Shown piece by piece: positions 12,201-27,200 of a DNA stretch of 64,000 bases; position 1 is the stretch's first letter, and each line of letters opens with the position of its first letter. Below the pieces are notes generated by a model, which did not search any database, was not told the DNA's origin, and saw only the letters and a list, made by a program, of their open reading frames with translations. Source of the DNA: Chlorops oryzae (lineage: Eukaryota > Arthropoda > Insecta > Diptera > Chloropidae). The stretch is taken from NCBI GenBank assembly GCA_020466095.1, contig CM035807.1:115490124-115554123 (forward strand). The letters run 5' to 3'. Both the position numbers and the translations under genes were made by a program.

Positions 12201-15200
12201 GTTGCGCCACTAGCCTTGTCAATGAGTTCAGTTTGTGAATCGCATCTAAGGGCAAATGTTGCATCTCATTTCCGGAAATATCTAGTGTCATAAGAGAATG
12301 CGTCATCGTGCTGAAAGAAGGATTAGAATGAAAATTTCATAAGCACATCCTTAGGAAATTATTAGATAGAAAAGACAAAGGGTCTGGCGGGTTAAGCAAA
12401 GGCATGCACCATCATGAAAAGAATTTTTTAATTTTGTTGATTTTTCGATAGATGCCATCTAAAAACACTGTGGAGACTACTTTTTAGATTTTTATTTTGA
12501 ACGGTCCTCGAAATATTTTTGAAAATCCTTTTTTGTTAAGGATTTTTTCAAAATTTTATATCTCAACAACCAATTGAGATAGAGAGACGATCTAAACAGA
12601 TTCTGTTAGATAATAAAACAAGGAAGTTAAAACAATTTTTTTTAATTTTTACACTGAGAAAATTTTTTTCACAAAACTTAAAAGAAAAATTTGAATATTT
12701 TTTTCAGTGTATTCCCAGTTTCCCGCCGCTCTATAATTTTTTTTTAAATACACCCCCTAGTATTTACTTTCATTTAAAAGAAAAAAATATTCCAATCGGA
12801 TGGCGCAACAGTGTGATATTCAAACAAATACAAGGGTAGATAGATCCTCTTAGTATTGACCTGCGTATGTGGAACAATTCTCCGAAATCCCATACAAAAG
12901 GCATCACTCATACGGCATGTAGGACATTAATTAAATTTGTCGATAATCATATAGTTTTTATCTAGTCAATGACCTACAAGTAACTTTTGTTCGGTTTAAT
13001 TTTGTTTTTCTTTTCTAAAAGCAGAAAGAATTCCTACTGACATCATTTTCTTAATTATTTAACTCATCCTAAAGCGGTAGATGTTTCTGTATACCTGTAT
13101 TTGTTTGAATATCACACTGTTGCGCCATCCGATTGGAATATTTTTTTCTATTAAATGAAAGTAAATAGTAGGGGGTGTATTTTAAAAAAAATTATAGAGC
13201 AGCGGGAAACTGGAAATACACTGAAAAAAATATTCAAATTTTTCATTTTTAGTTTTGTGAAAAAAATTTTCTCAGTGTAAAAATTAAAAAAAATTTTTTT
13301 AGCTTCCTTGTTTTATTATCTAACAGAATCTGTTTAGGATCGTCTCTCTATCTCAATTGGTTGTTGAGATATAAAATTTTGAAAAAAACCTTAACTAAAA
13401 TGGATTTTCAAGGATATTTCAATTACCGTTCAAAATAAAAATTTTAAAAAGTAGTCTCCACAGTGTTTTTAGATGGCACCTATCGAAAAATCAACAAAAT
13501 TTAAAAATTCTTTTCATGATGCCGCAACCCGCCAGACCCTTTAATGATTTTTGCGATAGACTAAGCTCTTTTGCCTCTTAAATACAACCCTAAACTTTAA
13601 TCGAAAATCGAAGTTATTTCAATAATCCTTGAAATAGTTCCATTATCATTTTGTTTTTTTTTAGTTCTTTTGTTCATACGAGCCTGGCTAATTTAAAGGC
13701 TTCCTAATGGAGCTCGTTGAAAATCGTAGTTGAATCGCAATGAGCCGGTTTTCATGTTCCAATCGATGCACATTTTATACTTCATCGCAGCCCTCCTATC
13801 TCATTTTGTACTCGTTGGAGTGGAAAGCAAACATTTCGTGATTGAATTGTTCCTGAATCAGTTATTTGCCATTGTGACTTAGCCATTCATTGTCACAGTT
13901 GCATTGCCGCGTCCTCATTCTCATACGCTTTCAAATGCCAATGCACTCTTCAAATATTACTTTCAACTAAGCAGCGGCAACAGCAATGAAAATAACAAGA
14001 AAAAACAAAAAAACAAAAACAGAAATACGCAATAATGACGACGAACATAATGAGCAGCATAGTTAGCGGCAGTTCCCAGCGGCATTTGCAACATCCGTTT
14101 CCGGTCGGTCGGTGCAAATTCTGTTGACATTAACATTTGGCATACGATGGCGGCCACCGAATGCCTTTTATATACGTTCTCGAGTATGTGTGCCTATACA
14201 CACATACATACATACATACTTAAAAGGCAATAGAAGGCTGCAGCGGAAATTGATTTTTCTCGAATGCCATTTTCAATGATCAAGTGCTATTGTTGCTTGC
14301 CACGCCACGTCATGGAAGTCCGCATGACAGTCGCATTCAGACACAAATACACAAGCACAAATCATCGACACAAACCCATCAGCAGCATTGACATGCAGCC
14401 ACCGTTGTCAAAAACGTGGCGGTCGTAATCACTGATGGTAATATTGGTTAGTTTGTTTATGGAGACTGCATTTCGTGTAAAACGCTTTTAGTGTACCTAA
14501 ATTGCGATAGTGTGGATTAGACGCGTTCGTCGTTTTGAAGTGCTCTCGGGTCAACCTCGTTGGCCATTCACTATCTCTCAAGTGCCATAACAATTACCAT
14601 TACCCTCACCAAACGTCGCCGCCATCGGTATTAGCGCCATCAGAAACACACGCACACACACACAACACACACACACGCACACACAGCCATCAGCATTGCC
14701 AGGGCTGCTGACATTCTATTCAACAAAGCCTCTCCGTGAACGCGGCAAATTGTCGGCAACAAAAAGCCAATTGTAATAGCATTACAGGAAGCACATTTCC
14801 ACGTTGCGATTTGCCTTGTTTAACTTCTCCTCTTTTTTCTTTCTTGTTTATTTTTTATCATTGCTTTGCTAAATTAGTTGCCCAGTCGAACAATAGGCTT
14901 AAATATTTTTAAATCTCGGTTTTAGGTGTAGAAATTTTGTATTCTTCGCGCCTATTTAAAGGGCTTTAGTAACGCTTCTTTTCAGAAATTTTCTCAAGAG
15001 ATCTCAGTACAATTTTTTCAAATGGATTTTGGCCTTTTAAAAACGAAAAAAAAAATAATTAGAATTCTTTAGGGAAAGTTTTTATATTAATTTTTGGAAA
15101 AATTATTTTTTTGCAAGATATTTGTATTTTAACCCACTAATTCCTGGCTCTGCCTCTAGAAAAAAAAAAACCTAATAATTTTAGATTCATGTTTTTCTTC

Positions 15201-18200
15201 CTGAAATAAGTCTTATCTGAACTTTTCAGTGAAAAAAAAAAATTGTGGCATTAGAGGGTTAAGAACGTCCTTAAATTTTCGACTTATATGACATCGAAAT
15301 TGAAGTAAAGATAGGCCTGCTCAATGAAGTCTATCCAGGCCCTTGCGAATTTGTTAATGCTTTGGTTAGAATGGCCTTAGCTAGCCAATTTCTGTCTAGG
15401 ACCTATCTAGATCGGCCAATCCATCTCCATGGTGATTGTTTCGTTTGAGGACAAGGCGAATTCGAAAATAAAAATATTCACATACATATCTGAGAAATTC
15501 GTTTCAATATTCAGTAGTAAAATAGAAGATACATTCTATTAATATGAACCCATATGTCAATCAATTTTTTTACACAAAGATTAATTTTCACGTCCCCATG
15601 GCGAGGTATGGGTTAAAGTTTTCAACTAACATTAATCGTTGCGATATCGTCTCTGCACAAAACTGACATTCAACACGCAAAGAGCACTCTTGAAATTTCC
15701 ACGAATATAAACTAAGTGAGAATTATAAAAAAAAAATTGTGTAAAAAAAAATTTTTTTCGAAAAAAAAAAAAAAAGTATTGACATATAAATACATGGGCT
15801 ATAACAAGTAACATCTAGTGAGATACTGTCTAGATTTTTCCTAAGAAGACAATTAAAGAGGCGGCACTAATTAGGCCCACGATTAACCCAGGATAGAATT
15901 TTATATCCTTTAGCTTTATCGAGAGAAAAATTATTTTTGGTATGGGTTAAAGTTTTCAACTACAAATAATCGTTGCGATATCGCCTCTGCACAAAACTGA
16001 CATTCAACAACCCCCAGAACACTATTTATATTTCCACGAATATAAACTAAGTGAGAATTATAGAAAAATTTTTTGAAAAATTAAAAAAAAAAAAAATTGA
16101 AATCTACGCGGGCTATAACAAGTAACATCTAATGAGATACTGTCTAGATTTTTCCTAAGAATAAAACTAAAGAGGCGGCACTAATTAGGCCCACGATTAA
16201 CCCAGGATAGAATTTTTTATCCTTTAGCTTTATCGAGAGAAAAATTATTTTTGGTATGGGTTAAAGTTTTCAACTAGCAATATTCGTTGCGATATCGCCT
16301 CTGCACAAAACTGACATGTAATACCCAAAGAACACTATTTATATTTCCACGAATATAAACTAAGTGAGAATTATAAAAAAAAAAAAAATTTAAAAAAAAA
16401 AAATTTAAATCTGCGCGGGCTATAACAAGTAACATCTAGTGAGATACTGTCTAGATTTTTCCTAAGAAGACAACTAAAGAAGCGACACTAATTAGGCCCA
16501 CGATTAACCCAGGATAGAATTTTTTATCCAAGCTTTACCTAGAGAAAATAAAATATGCCCTGTCTAGATTATTCACGTCATTGTCACTACAGGGGCGATT
16601 ATACCGAGCGCCAAAGTAGGGCCTTGATCGAGTCAAGATTTGTTAGTCCAGGGCCGGTTAGACCCAACTTAGAATTATCTATATTGTGGCCAATCTAGGT
16701 AAGCAGAAGCTAATCACCGGAATTTTCTAGGCAATTTTCCAAGCGAATACATATGCAATGAAAATTCATATTTAACACACATTGTATCCAATCGTTCCCC
16801 GGGGACAAGCTTTTTGATTTTTCCAACCAACGAAAATGACGGAAGTTTGAATGATCAATCACCGAAAAGCATAGGTTGAGTATGGGAATGGGTATGGGTT
16901 AAAGTTCACAAATAATTGATTTAAAAAAATTTTTTTTTTGTTCGCAGTGATTAAATTAATGGAGGTCATAATGGTTAGCATCTGCCTAGAATATTGGAGT
17001 GACTTGTTTTCCTCTCGAAGAACATGAACAGTACATTATTAAAATTTCAACTTCTTCCCCTTCGATGAGTCGTCAAAGGCCGAAGAAGTTGAAACGCCAG
17101 ACTAGAAAGAAAATTTCCCATCGGAGCACAAAGAATTTTAACCTATTTCAAAAGTTTTTTTTTTTTTTGTTCGATTTTTGTGAAATTTCCTTTCACTTCG
17201 AAAGTGTTTAATTATTTCAATTAAATTCAATGATAAGGCTTAAAACGATAACAGTTTCGAGGATTATATTGGCACCAATATTCTAGCCTCTCACAAGATT
17301 CCGAAACATTTGTGTGCATTAAAATTAACCCTATAATTCCTGGCTCCATCTTTAGACGGACTGAATTTCGAACAAATTACCAAAAAACAAAAATCGTAAT
17401 AATTTCAGATTCATGTTTTTCTACCCGAAATAAGTCTTATCTGAACTTTTCAGTGAAAAAAAAAAGAAATTGTGGCATTAGAGGGTTAAATTGAAATTAA
17501 ATTATTATAAGAAAAACCCGCCGAGACACGTCTTAAATCGAAAAATATGCCCTATTAAGTATTTAATGTGACAAAAGCACAAAATTTGCGGTTTTGTGGT
17601 TCGCAAAACTTTTTCCTCAAAATTTTCAAATCATCGCTTCTTTCCATCATTCAAAGTAATCGAATCCATCACCGGAGAATACTTTTGTTCTTGACATTCC
17701 AACTGTGACTGTGTGTGACTGTGTCAAAAACGGAGAAAAAAATTATAGAAATTTTTCCAAAGAAAATAGCAAAGTATCATTTCACCTCATGTCTCACACT
17801 GCCCACACATTCGACCTTCTTTAATAAAATTCAGTAAGAAAAGTTCATGGACAGGTAATCGAGTTGTGAACCTTCCTTCGTATGTTTAAGATTGAGAAAA
17901 GGAAAATAGCAAACAACCTTAAGATATTCTATTTTCACTTGGTCGGCCACCTTATGGAAAAGTGTTCTTTAACCTTCTGAGAAGCACAGCTCCCTTTTCA
18001 ATTTATTAAGATAATCTGCAACTGAACAGGTGTATATATACCTTTACCAAATATCCGACACACTCTCGATGCATGAAAACATCGCCATCAATATTTTTAT
18101 GCTTCAGTAAGCCGTGGAAATATACACATACAAGGCAAAAGGCGAGAAAAAAAAGCCAACCAGAACCTCCATAAGCCCATTCATCATTGAACTTGCTTTA

Positions 18201-21200
18201 CTGGAGTTTTCAATCTAATGGATTTTCCGCAAAATTTTTGTTAGTTTCTTGTTTTTCTTTTTTCTTTTTTGTATGCCTTTTTCGGTGAGTGAAAAATCTC
18301 ATATAGGGCTTTTCGCACATTTCTCTTATAACACTGATTCCGAAACAGATAAGAGCGCAATGCGGTCTTGCTTTTAACTTCCATTTTCTTTGTCTTTTTT
18401 CACTCTTTTTATGTCCTTGTAACTTATTTTTTTTTTTTTTTTTTTTTTTTTTTGGCTCCTCTTCAGTAGACCTACACAGTAACTTCAGTCAGTTTGTTTT
18501 AGTTATGCTGAACGTTGCACCTTTATGGTATCTTTGCTGCTATCCTTTTCATTAAAATCCCATTAATATTTATAAGCTCCTCATGTGGATGCTCGACTGT
18601 CCCAAGTTCTTACACTTACACATATGTGTGTGTGAGTATTTTGGTTTGTGCAAAAGTTTTTGGGGAAATTTCTCGTTGGAAATTTCTCACTTTTTTTTCG
18701 AGGGGCTTTTGGTTTTGTTTAACTATTATCACCGGTATTGGCTTCATCAGCAAGTTTCTTTCTTTTTTCGCCGATGGAAAAGCATTGGTATTCAATGACA
18801 CCAGAGTAGGTTAGTTAAGCAAAATGGTTGAGAGGAAGTTTATTTATTTAAAATAATTTTTTTACCTGAAACTTTGCTCCGATATATCCTGCAATTCGTT
18901 GTCGATAAGCTTAAGAGTTTTTAGTCGAAGTCCTTGAAATGTTTCGTCGTCGACACTTTGTAAATGAGTGTGCGACATTTCGATGTATCGAACCGAACTG
19001 TGAATGAATTCTGAAAAAGAATAAAAAAAAATCTTTGAATATCCTTGAAGTCCTTAAATTGATAATGCAATTTTCATCGATCAATATATTATGTTCTGAT
19101 GGGATTTTCAACTTTCAATAAAAGTATTTCTTGACACATTTCATCTTCTCAACTTTCTCTGGCTTCAGTCAAAATCAATTTTATTTTCATTTTGTCAAAA
19201 TGAAATTGGCACATCCAAATTGCTTTAGTAGCTGTGAGTGCGCCACAAGCTTGAAATGCGTAAATATATTCTGAAATCAGAGCAAAATTCTCCCATGGGG
19301 ACAGTCAGCAAACCCATTCGATTTCGAACGCGATCTAATTAATAGTACAACTGTAACGGAGCAAACAGAGAAGGTCCCATTGGTAATTATCGTAGGATTG
19401 ATGGACGGAATTAATGAGAATGTTTGGGAGAATGAATTTCGAGGGGATTTCGGGAATTCCAATGTTCAACACAAAAAAAAAAAAAAAAAAAATGAATAGC
19501 GAAACGTTTTGCTTTCTTGAATCCTGTTTTTATACGTAATATTTCGAAATATATAACTTAAATCCTTTGTCATTTGTTTAGCTGCACTCAATAAAATCCT
19601 TAAGGGGGTCTTCTCATTGAGCAACTTTTTTTTCGACTTTTTTTTTTTTGCATTTATTTATAGCTTGGGTAGTTGTGAATATGCCCCTAAAAGGATTTTT
19701 TGAAATTCGAAATAGTTTAGAGGATATAGCCTTCTTTGTCGAGCAAGATCTGCGCTTAAAACGAGTAATTTTTGCGTTCCTTCAAACTTTAAACGCGTTT
19801 ATCTCGAAACCACGTTTTTCGAACTGGCGGCCATGATATCTCCAGTTCAACTGAACCGATTTTCATGAAACAAAGTGGAATCGACGCAGAATTTGTCACC
19901 ATTCTCGGGTGAACCTCGACCATAATTTTAAAAAATTTTTTACTATTTTTTTTTTACACTAAACTACAAAAAAAAAAGCCCGAAATTGAAATTTTTTTTT
20001 GAATGGCCGCCATTTTGTCAAAAAAAATCACAAAATTAAGCTTGAGGTTCACCCGAGAATTACATCTATACTGATTATAACCCCGTTTTTTTTTTCCATT
20101 TCGGACGCTCCGGAGACCCGGAATCGTGGCCGCCGTGACGGCACCTTTTTTTTTCACCACCAACTTTGAAGTCTCATTACTTTTTGAACAGCCCACGTAT
20201 CGAGGCAAAAAAAATTTTTTTATTTACTTTGAACCTTTTGTAATACAATAAATAAAAAAAGTTTTCAATGATTCTTTGCGTTTTCAAATAAGAATTTTTT
20301 TAAAAAGGGTCCAAAAAATGGGTTTTCAATGAGAAGACCCCCTTAAGGTGTCTAGAGTAAAACAGAAAATTACAGCAAATATTTTTCTATAGTCCCATTT
20401 AAATCCTTTAATGCTTCAACCTTCGAGAGCTCCCCAATTGCGTTTGAGCTTTTTTTTTTTTTTTCAGAGAAATAACATTGAATTCCTTCTTTTTTTGATA
20501 CGACCTCCAGTGGATTTGCTTTGATATTCAATAACAGAGGATATAAATCATTTGCTGTTTTTCCAATACTCGCTGCTGCTGCTGTGTGTGGCTCAAGGCG
20601 TTCTCTTTTCACTTGCCGTATACACAAACACGTGAACAGCCAGAAAAACATATTAGAATCCCAAATACGTTTAAGCAATTTGTGCGCTTTCGCAAAAACC
20701 AGTAACGAACAACGAAAATTGCTGCCAGGAATAAGTTGCTGTCAAAAATTTATAGAAAATTATTATAACTGCGTTCACTTCCGGCGATATGGAAGACGAA
20801 AGTTTATGCCTCACAAAACCAAAAAAAAAAAAAAAAATATGAACAAACGATAAACCACACAATTGTCGAAGTTTATTAAAACAGAAAACATGAAGTGAGC
20901 AAGACAAAAAAGAAATAATAATAAAAAAAGAAAGAAAGAAAGACATGCACGAACAGCCAAACGAATAAGGAACGATAGTAATCGAAGCAAATAGCGACGT
21001 CAAGCACGGTCGATGGCGAGAAATTATTACCTAAGCTGAAAACATTCGCAATGAAATTCAAGACTCAAGATAATAAAGCGGAAGAGTACTCCCCACCATG
21101 GGGTAACGTAGGGGTAGCTCGAAGCGTTACGGCAGACACAGAAAAAAAATAACAAAAAAAAAATAACCAAAAAAAATCGAAAAAATGAATGAAATGGCAA

Positions 21201-24200
21201 GAGAAATCCAAGAAATGAAATACCACTTTATTGTTCGGACTTTGCTCGCCGGATAGAACGGATAGAGCAGCCAGTCAAGTCATTTCGACTCAATAAAGCC
21301 TAGAAGGCATAAAAGAGTGTTCGAGTGGAATTAGTGGCAAAGAAGCTATTGCAATCAAAGAATGAGTCGCGATTATTTTCGACTTAAATGGACTGAAAAC
21401 GAATGCTCGAATTATATTGCAACTGATTAGGCATGAAGGAGAGGGCTCCATACTGGGATTATTTGAGGAAAATTCTATCGCCGAAAGCAAAGTGGGCGCA
21501 CATTTTCGAAGAAGCAAAACTTTTTTATTTAAGACTTTTTCTTCGAACATTCATACAACGCTGTCGTATGAGTAACGTGAAATCTACATTGCGTATACGT
21601 AACTTTTTATAAGATTTTTCTTATTTTTGCATGAAATAAAAGTCTTTAATTCATAAAATTTCTCTCAACCCACAATCTTAAGATAATAAATCTATTTGCA
21701 AATTGACCGAGTGTCTTACTAAAAAAAAACAGCTGCTCAATCTTAAAATAATATACCTGACAGGCAGGCGAAAAATCTCCTCCTGTCACTTCGGCATACA
21801 TCTCATGTGACATGCCTTGATTTATTTTGGGCAATTGGAAAAGTTAAATAAACATATATTAGCAATATTTAGAGTAAATATTTGAGTCATAAATTACAAA
21901 CGACAGTTAGGTAGCTGGAAAAAAATTACCCATTTTCAAGCTTAAGGGGACCTTCTGGTCAAGAGCAAGAAAATTAAGGGTATTTTCATGATTTTTTTCT
22001 TGGGATTAAGCCAAATAAAAAAGGGGTTTCTAAGTATGCAGGATTATTGTTTAATTTATTGACAATTCGAAAAAAATTTTGATGTATTTTTTAATTTTTT
22101 TTTTCTATTTTAAAAATGGCGGCAAAATAGACGCTTTTTTAATAAGTACCTCCGTGGCGTACACGATTTCGCAAGTTCGGGTTATCCGAAAAAAATAAAA
22201 AAAATGTATTATTAATCAGAACGAATGCGGCTATCGGGTGAGGTACAAAAAAAAAAAAATTGACAAAATGGCGCACTTTTTAATTTAACACAACAAAAAA
22301 CGCCCCTTTTTTGACAATTTTTTTAATGAAAAAATATGAAGTTCTTGAAATAAAATTTTGAATGTAGCTCACCCGATAGCCATCGATGTTGTGAATAAAA
22401 ATTTCAGACGACTCAGTTCGATGGTTTTTTTGTTTTCATGTACGCCATTTAAAAAAAAAAGTGGTTCAAAGTTGCCTTGATCAAGCGCGCTGCATGCTGT
22501 CTCCACCTACTAAAACGGCTGTAGCAAAAAAAATATTGTCAATATCTTCACGAAACTTTGCCAGCATATTCTTAGAAGTCTATTTCTCCGAAATATATTT
22601 TTAAAAAAAAGATTGATTTTCAAAAAAATATATATCAGAAGGTCCCTTTCATTTTTTTGACAGCTCGAAAATAAAGCAGCACGTGGGGATTGGACATTCA
22701 TCCTACACATTGTACATAATCTCAGAGAAACGTATTTTCAAAACCAAATCTTTAGTAGTATTTTTGGAAATTTATTGATCAGCCTACACAGCGTTTTCGA
22801 AAAAAAAAGGAAAATCATTTTGTAAAAGCAATGGGTGGTCAAACATTAACACTTAAACTGCAAAAATTGATATTGAGAAGGAAAATAAATTCGGTTTTAT
22901 TTTTCTTTTTGGAGCGCATCTTTTGCGGAAAACATTTTTCCTTTTTTTTTTTTTTTTTTTTGTTGTTGTTCTGGTAGTTACGGTGCCAACGATGCTAACG
23001 AAGCTGTAAATAAAAGGGCTTATAATATCGTATTTCCACATCATATACTCGAATGTGGAAGTTAACTCCCAACACGTTTGCGAAGATGAACACACGAAAT
23101 CGCCTCAATTATGTGTGCCAACTGATGAGTCTTAGTTTCACACTAGCGCTCTCACACTTCGGTCTCTCTTTCTTTTTATCCGTCTTTTTCTCATCCTCAG
23201 TGAGGACGGACGTGCCGTTTCATGTTTGTTGGGTTCGTGAATGTGTTCGACTTTTATGGCCCCAAGTCAATTTCGTGCAAATACGAGGCCATATTTATTT
23301 ATTTTCTCTCTGCTCGTCTTACCGGCCATAAACGCTTCGGTTTCATTTCAAGTGTTGATTCATGCTCTTGCGAAAAAGTTTACCGCGCCCCCATATGCTA
23401 TGCTATGACGCGTCATGACGTGAGGAATAGCAAAGCGAACCATCGAAAAATTTCAGGTATCCCTTGTAAATATCTTTGGGCTTTTATTTGTGTGTGGGAG
23501 TGTGTGTGAGTGCATGATTTTGTGCACGGATTTGTTTGCTTTCGATCCAAAGTGTCGGTGAAGTTCAAATCATTTCTTTGGCCATCTATTGTTATGGGTT
23601 TTTACTTTTTCTTTCATCGCTTCGTTGTTTCTTTGATAAAAATCGAGCGATAGCAACATTTAACATGGTGTCTGTCTCCACAAGGAAGTACAAAATTCTA
23701 TGGAAAAAACATCGTTGAACTTAAATGTTTCAATTTAACTTCCACCGTAACAAGCAAAAGGCATTTTCTTAAACTTAAAGGTTTTTTTTTTTTTTTGATC
23801 CTTAATGCTTTAAATGGGAGCAAGAAAAAAGAAAACCAAGCAAAAGTCGTTCACTTTCAGCAACACTTTACACCTGAGATGATGTTGTGCATGTGCTAAG
23901 TGGCTCTCTTCTTTTGAATTGAAGCATAACTGAGCCCACATTCGGCATTTCGCAATGTATGCTCAAAGCTCCTTTCAGCGCCATGAAAACAATAGAAGAG
24001 CAGACCGACCTAGTGCTTGCACATAGACACACACGCACGCACACACCCATAAACTCTCAAGGGAAATGAGGTCACATACGCGTTCACTTTTTTTTTTTTT
24101 TTTTTTTTTTTCATATGGTATTTTCCTTTTTCTGTTTTGTTTGCTTTCGTCCTTTCTATTTAATAAAATGGGTGAAGTGTTTGTATCTTCCTTTGGAGGA

Positions 24201-27200
24201 CCATCAAATGAAATTTTAAAGAACAAAAAACAAAAAGAAAAAAATTACATAAAGTTTCGTTTCTTATTTTCAATGGAATAAAGTTCTAAGCATACACAGA
24301 AAGACTTTTGTGCGTAAATAAAATCAATTTTTTAATCCATATAAAAAATTATTTGTTAAAACTCAGCCTATCACACTTTTTGTTATATTAACAAATCGTT
24401 TAATTGGGATATTTACTCGAAGTATTAACACTCAATAATAGAGCTCTAAAATATCGTTACTATTCGGTAAAAAGTAACGATTACTCTAGTCACTAATCAA
24501 TAACGTCTCGTTACTGATGGAAGTATCTCGTTACTAGAACTTTTTTTGCACACATGCCAACTGATGGTTGCCAGACTATTAAAGTACTAATGTAATGGGT
24601 ACACAAAACAGTATAGTAGTAGAGTGAGTTGAGTTGATATGGGTTGGTTACTAAATACTGGGTGAAGATTCAAAGAGCATGAGAGATTTTTGATTACTTT
24701 ATCAACATTGAGTTATTCATGCAACGTCATTCGTTAGTGAAGATTATTTAAAAAAATATAATGAGTACTTAGTAACGAGTACTAAGTAACGATTACTTGA
24801 CGAAGATCAACGAATACACGCGAGTAGTGTAAATTTTAGCATTTTTACAGCTCTACTCCATAAACATTTTCAAACAACGATTTGTAATACCAACCAACCC
24901 AAAGGTATTGAAAAAAATCAACCAATTATTTTAAATTAATAAAAAAGTAAAAAATGCCTCATCTACATATTCCATGATAAAAATTTGAATCTGCAAAGTC
25001 AGTTTACGGAAGAAAATTATACATTATAACCAGTGCTCGAACTTCTACCACTTTAGTGATAGATCTACCACTTTTTTTCGCTTTCTACCACTTCTACCTC
25101 GCTAGTTCCAAATCTACCCCCTTTTTTTAAACTTATTTATGCATTTGTTTTATTTATTTAATGATCATTTCGAATAATTGAGAGCATAAAAAATGTAGTT
25201 CAATGTTATGTATTATTGAAAAAAATGTGGGCAGCTTCCTATTGTCAATAATGTTGTCAAGAATGGCAGTATTGGCCAATAAATATTGACAATTTTTTTA
25301 TAATAAGAGAAAATACCTAAAAACTTGTAAGTTTCTCAATTTTCTACATGATCAGATGTGATTATTACTATTTTAAACAATTTTAAATCTACCACTTTTT
25401 TTTTAAATCTACCACCTTTAAAAATTTTTAAGTCCGAGCACTGATTATAACATCATAAACATATGTGAGCTAATTTTTGATTATTTGGTTTCTTCTTGTA
25501 TGTAAGTCCGCATAAAGCTAATGAGAATTTTAGAAAAATATTTATATGCACTTTAAAAAATTTCAAACAAAAGTTTTGTCGAGTGGTAATACCTTCGGTG
25601 TTTAATATAAAAAAAATTTCAAGCAAATGTTTTGTTAAGTGTTAATAATTTTGGTATTTAATACAACAAAATAATCAACGAAATTTTTGTTCAAAATTTA
25701 ATATTACGAACTTTTCCCGAATTTCGTGATTTGTTTGAAATTTTCAATTGGGACAATTAAAAAACCGATAAATCGAGTTTAACAAATGCCATTAATTGGA
25801 ATTTTTTGTAGCCACTTTTTCTGTGCACAAAATTTTGTATGATTTCGATTAACGGTTCCAGAAAATAATTAAATTTCTTCTACGAATGAATCTCGGAAAA
25901 GGAATTTCCTATGAACTTAAAGTTTATGTTCAATTTTTGATATATGAATTCCAAGTAGTCAGATCTCAAAGATTAAACTTTTGCAATTTGAATAAATTGG
26001 TTCGCATTAAAAACAAAATGTGCAGCGCACATCTTCTGTGTTGCATTTTGAATCGTGAATGCAAAAAATTTTGTGGGCATTGCTACGTTCTACTTTCATA
26101 TTGTTTCTTACTGTGAAATGAAATTACATTGAAATATTATAAAATTCCCAGGCTCTACGATGCAAATAAATTTAGAAAAAGAAGAAAAAAAAAAATGAAG
26201 GATATTTGATGCAAATACCATTTGCCATTTTAATTTTTCCTTTTTACAAATACCAGAAAACTATAACCGGCTGCATTTTTTTCCGAGATCCTTCCTAAGC
26301 TGTCGCAGTCTCTTCGTCTCGCAAGCAAAAGTTTCATGCTTTTAAGCCGAAACGAACAGCCGACGACTGCTAGGCACACGACACACGCACGTAGGCATAA
26401 TAGCAATATTTGTCAACGAATTTTCTCTCAACTCAAACAAATTTTTAGAGAAAAGTAATTGGTTTCAGCCAGCAGCAGGCGGCAAGGGCACACGAGCTCC
26501 GGACGAGCGAGGAATGCAAGAGGAAGATGCATTCTGTGGCTGAGGATGTGTGTAAAAATAATAGTAACGTTTGCAGTGAATGTCGAATATTTTGAGTTCA
26601 TATGGCAAGTTAAATAAATTTCAAATTATTCCGTGAAACGACAAGTCAAAGCAAGAGAAAAAGTAGCTAGGTATGTCTGTAACAAAATGAATGTTTGAAA
26701 AATTTTGCTTCCAATTAGACTATTTGGAGAAATATTCTTGTCTTTTTGTATTTTAGATTTTTTTTTTAAGCTTCAGGAGGAAAAAACACAAGAAAATATT
26801 TTTTTTTTATTTCGAGGAAATAAAATTACGCAGTTACGACTGTGAAAATATCTAGCTGAATGTGACAGTCGATATTACAATACTTCTGAGTACAATAATG
26901 ACTTATCAATAAAAGAACTCGTCTATAGCAACTTTTTCTCTTCAGTTCCAGTGTGCGATCCTTGAAAATCCATTTAGCGAGTTTTGCCAGTAGTGGCCGA
27001 TAACAAGAGGCACAACAGTAAATACGTAAGGGTGTTATAGTCAGGCAAATCTGACAACACGATACTCGTTAATGATAAAGGGTTATATATTTATATTTAC
27101 ATAACATATATGTTCACTCAAAGGCCCCAAAACTAAGATTAAGACTAAGTAATTTGAAGATTTTAAACTATGTATGACAATTTTTTTCAATTTCTTCGTG

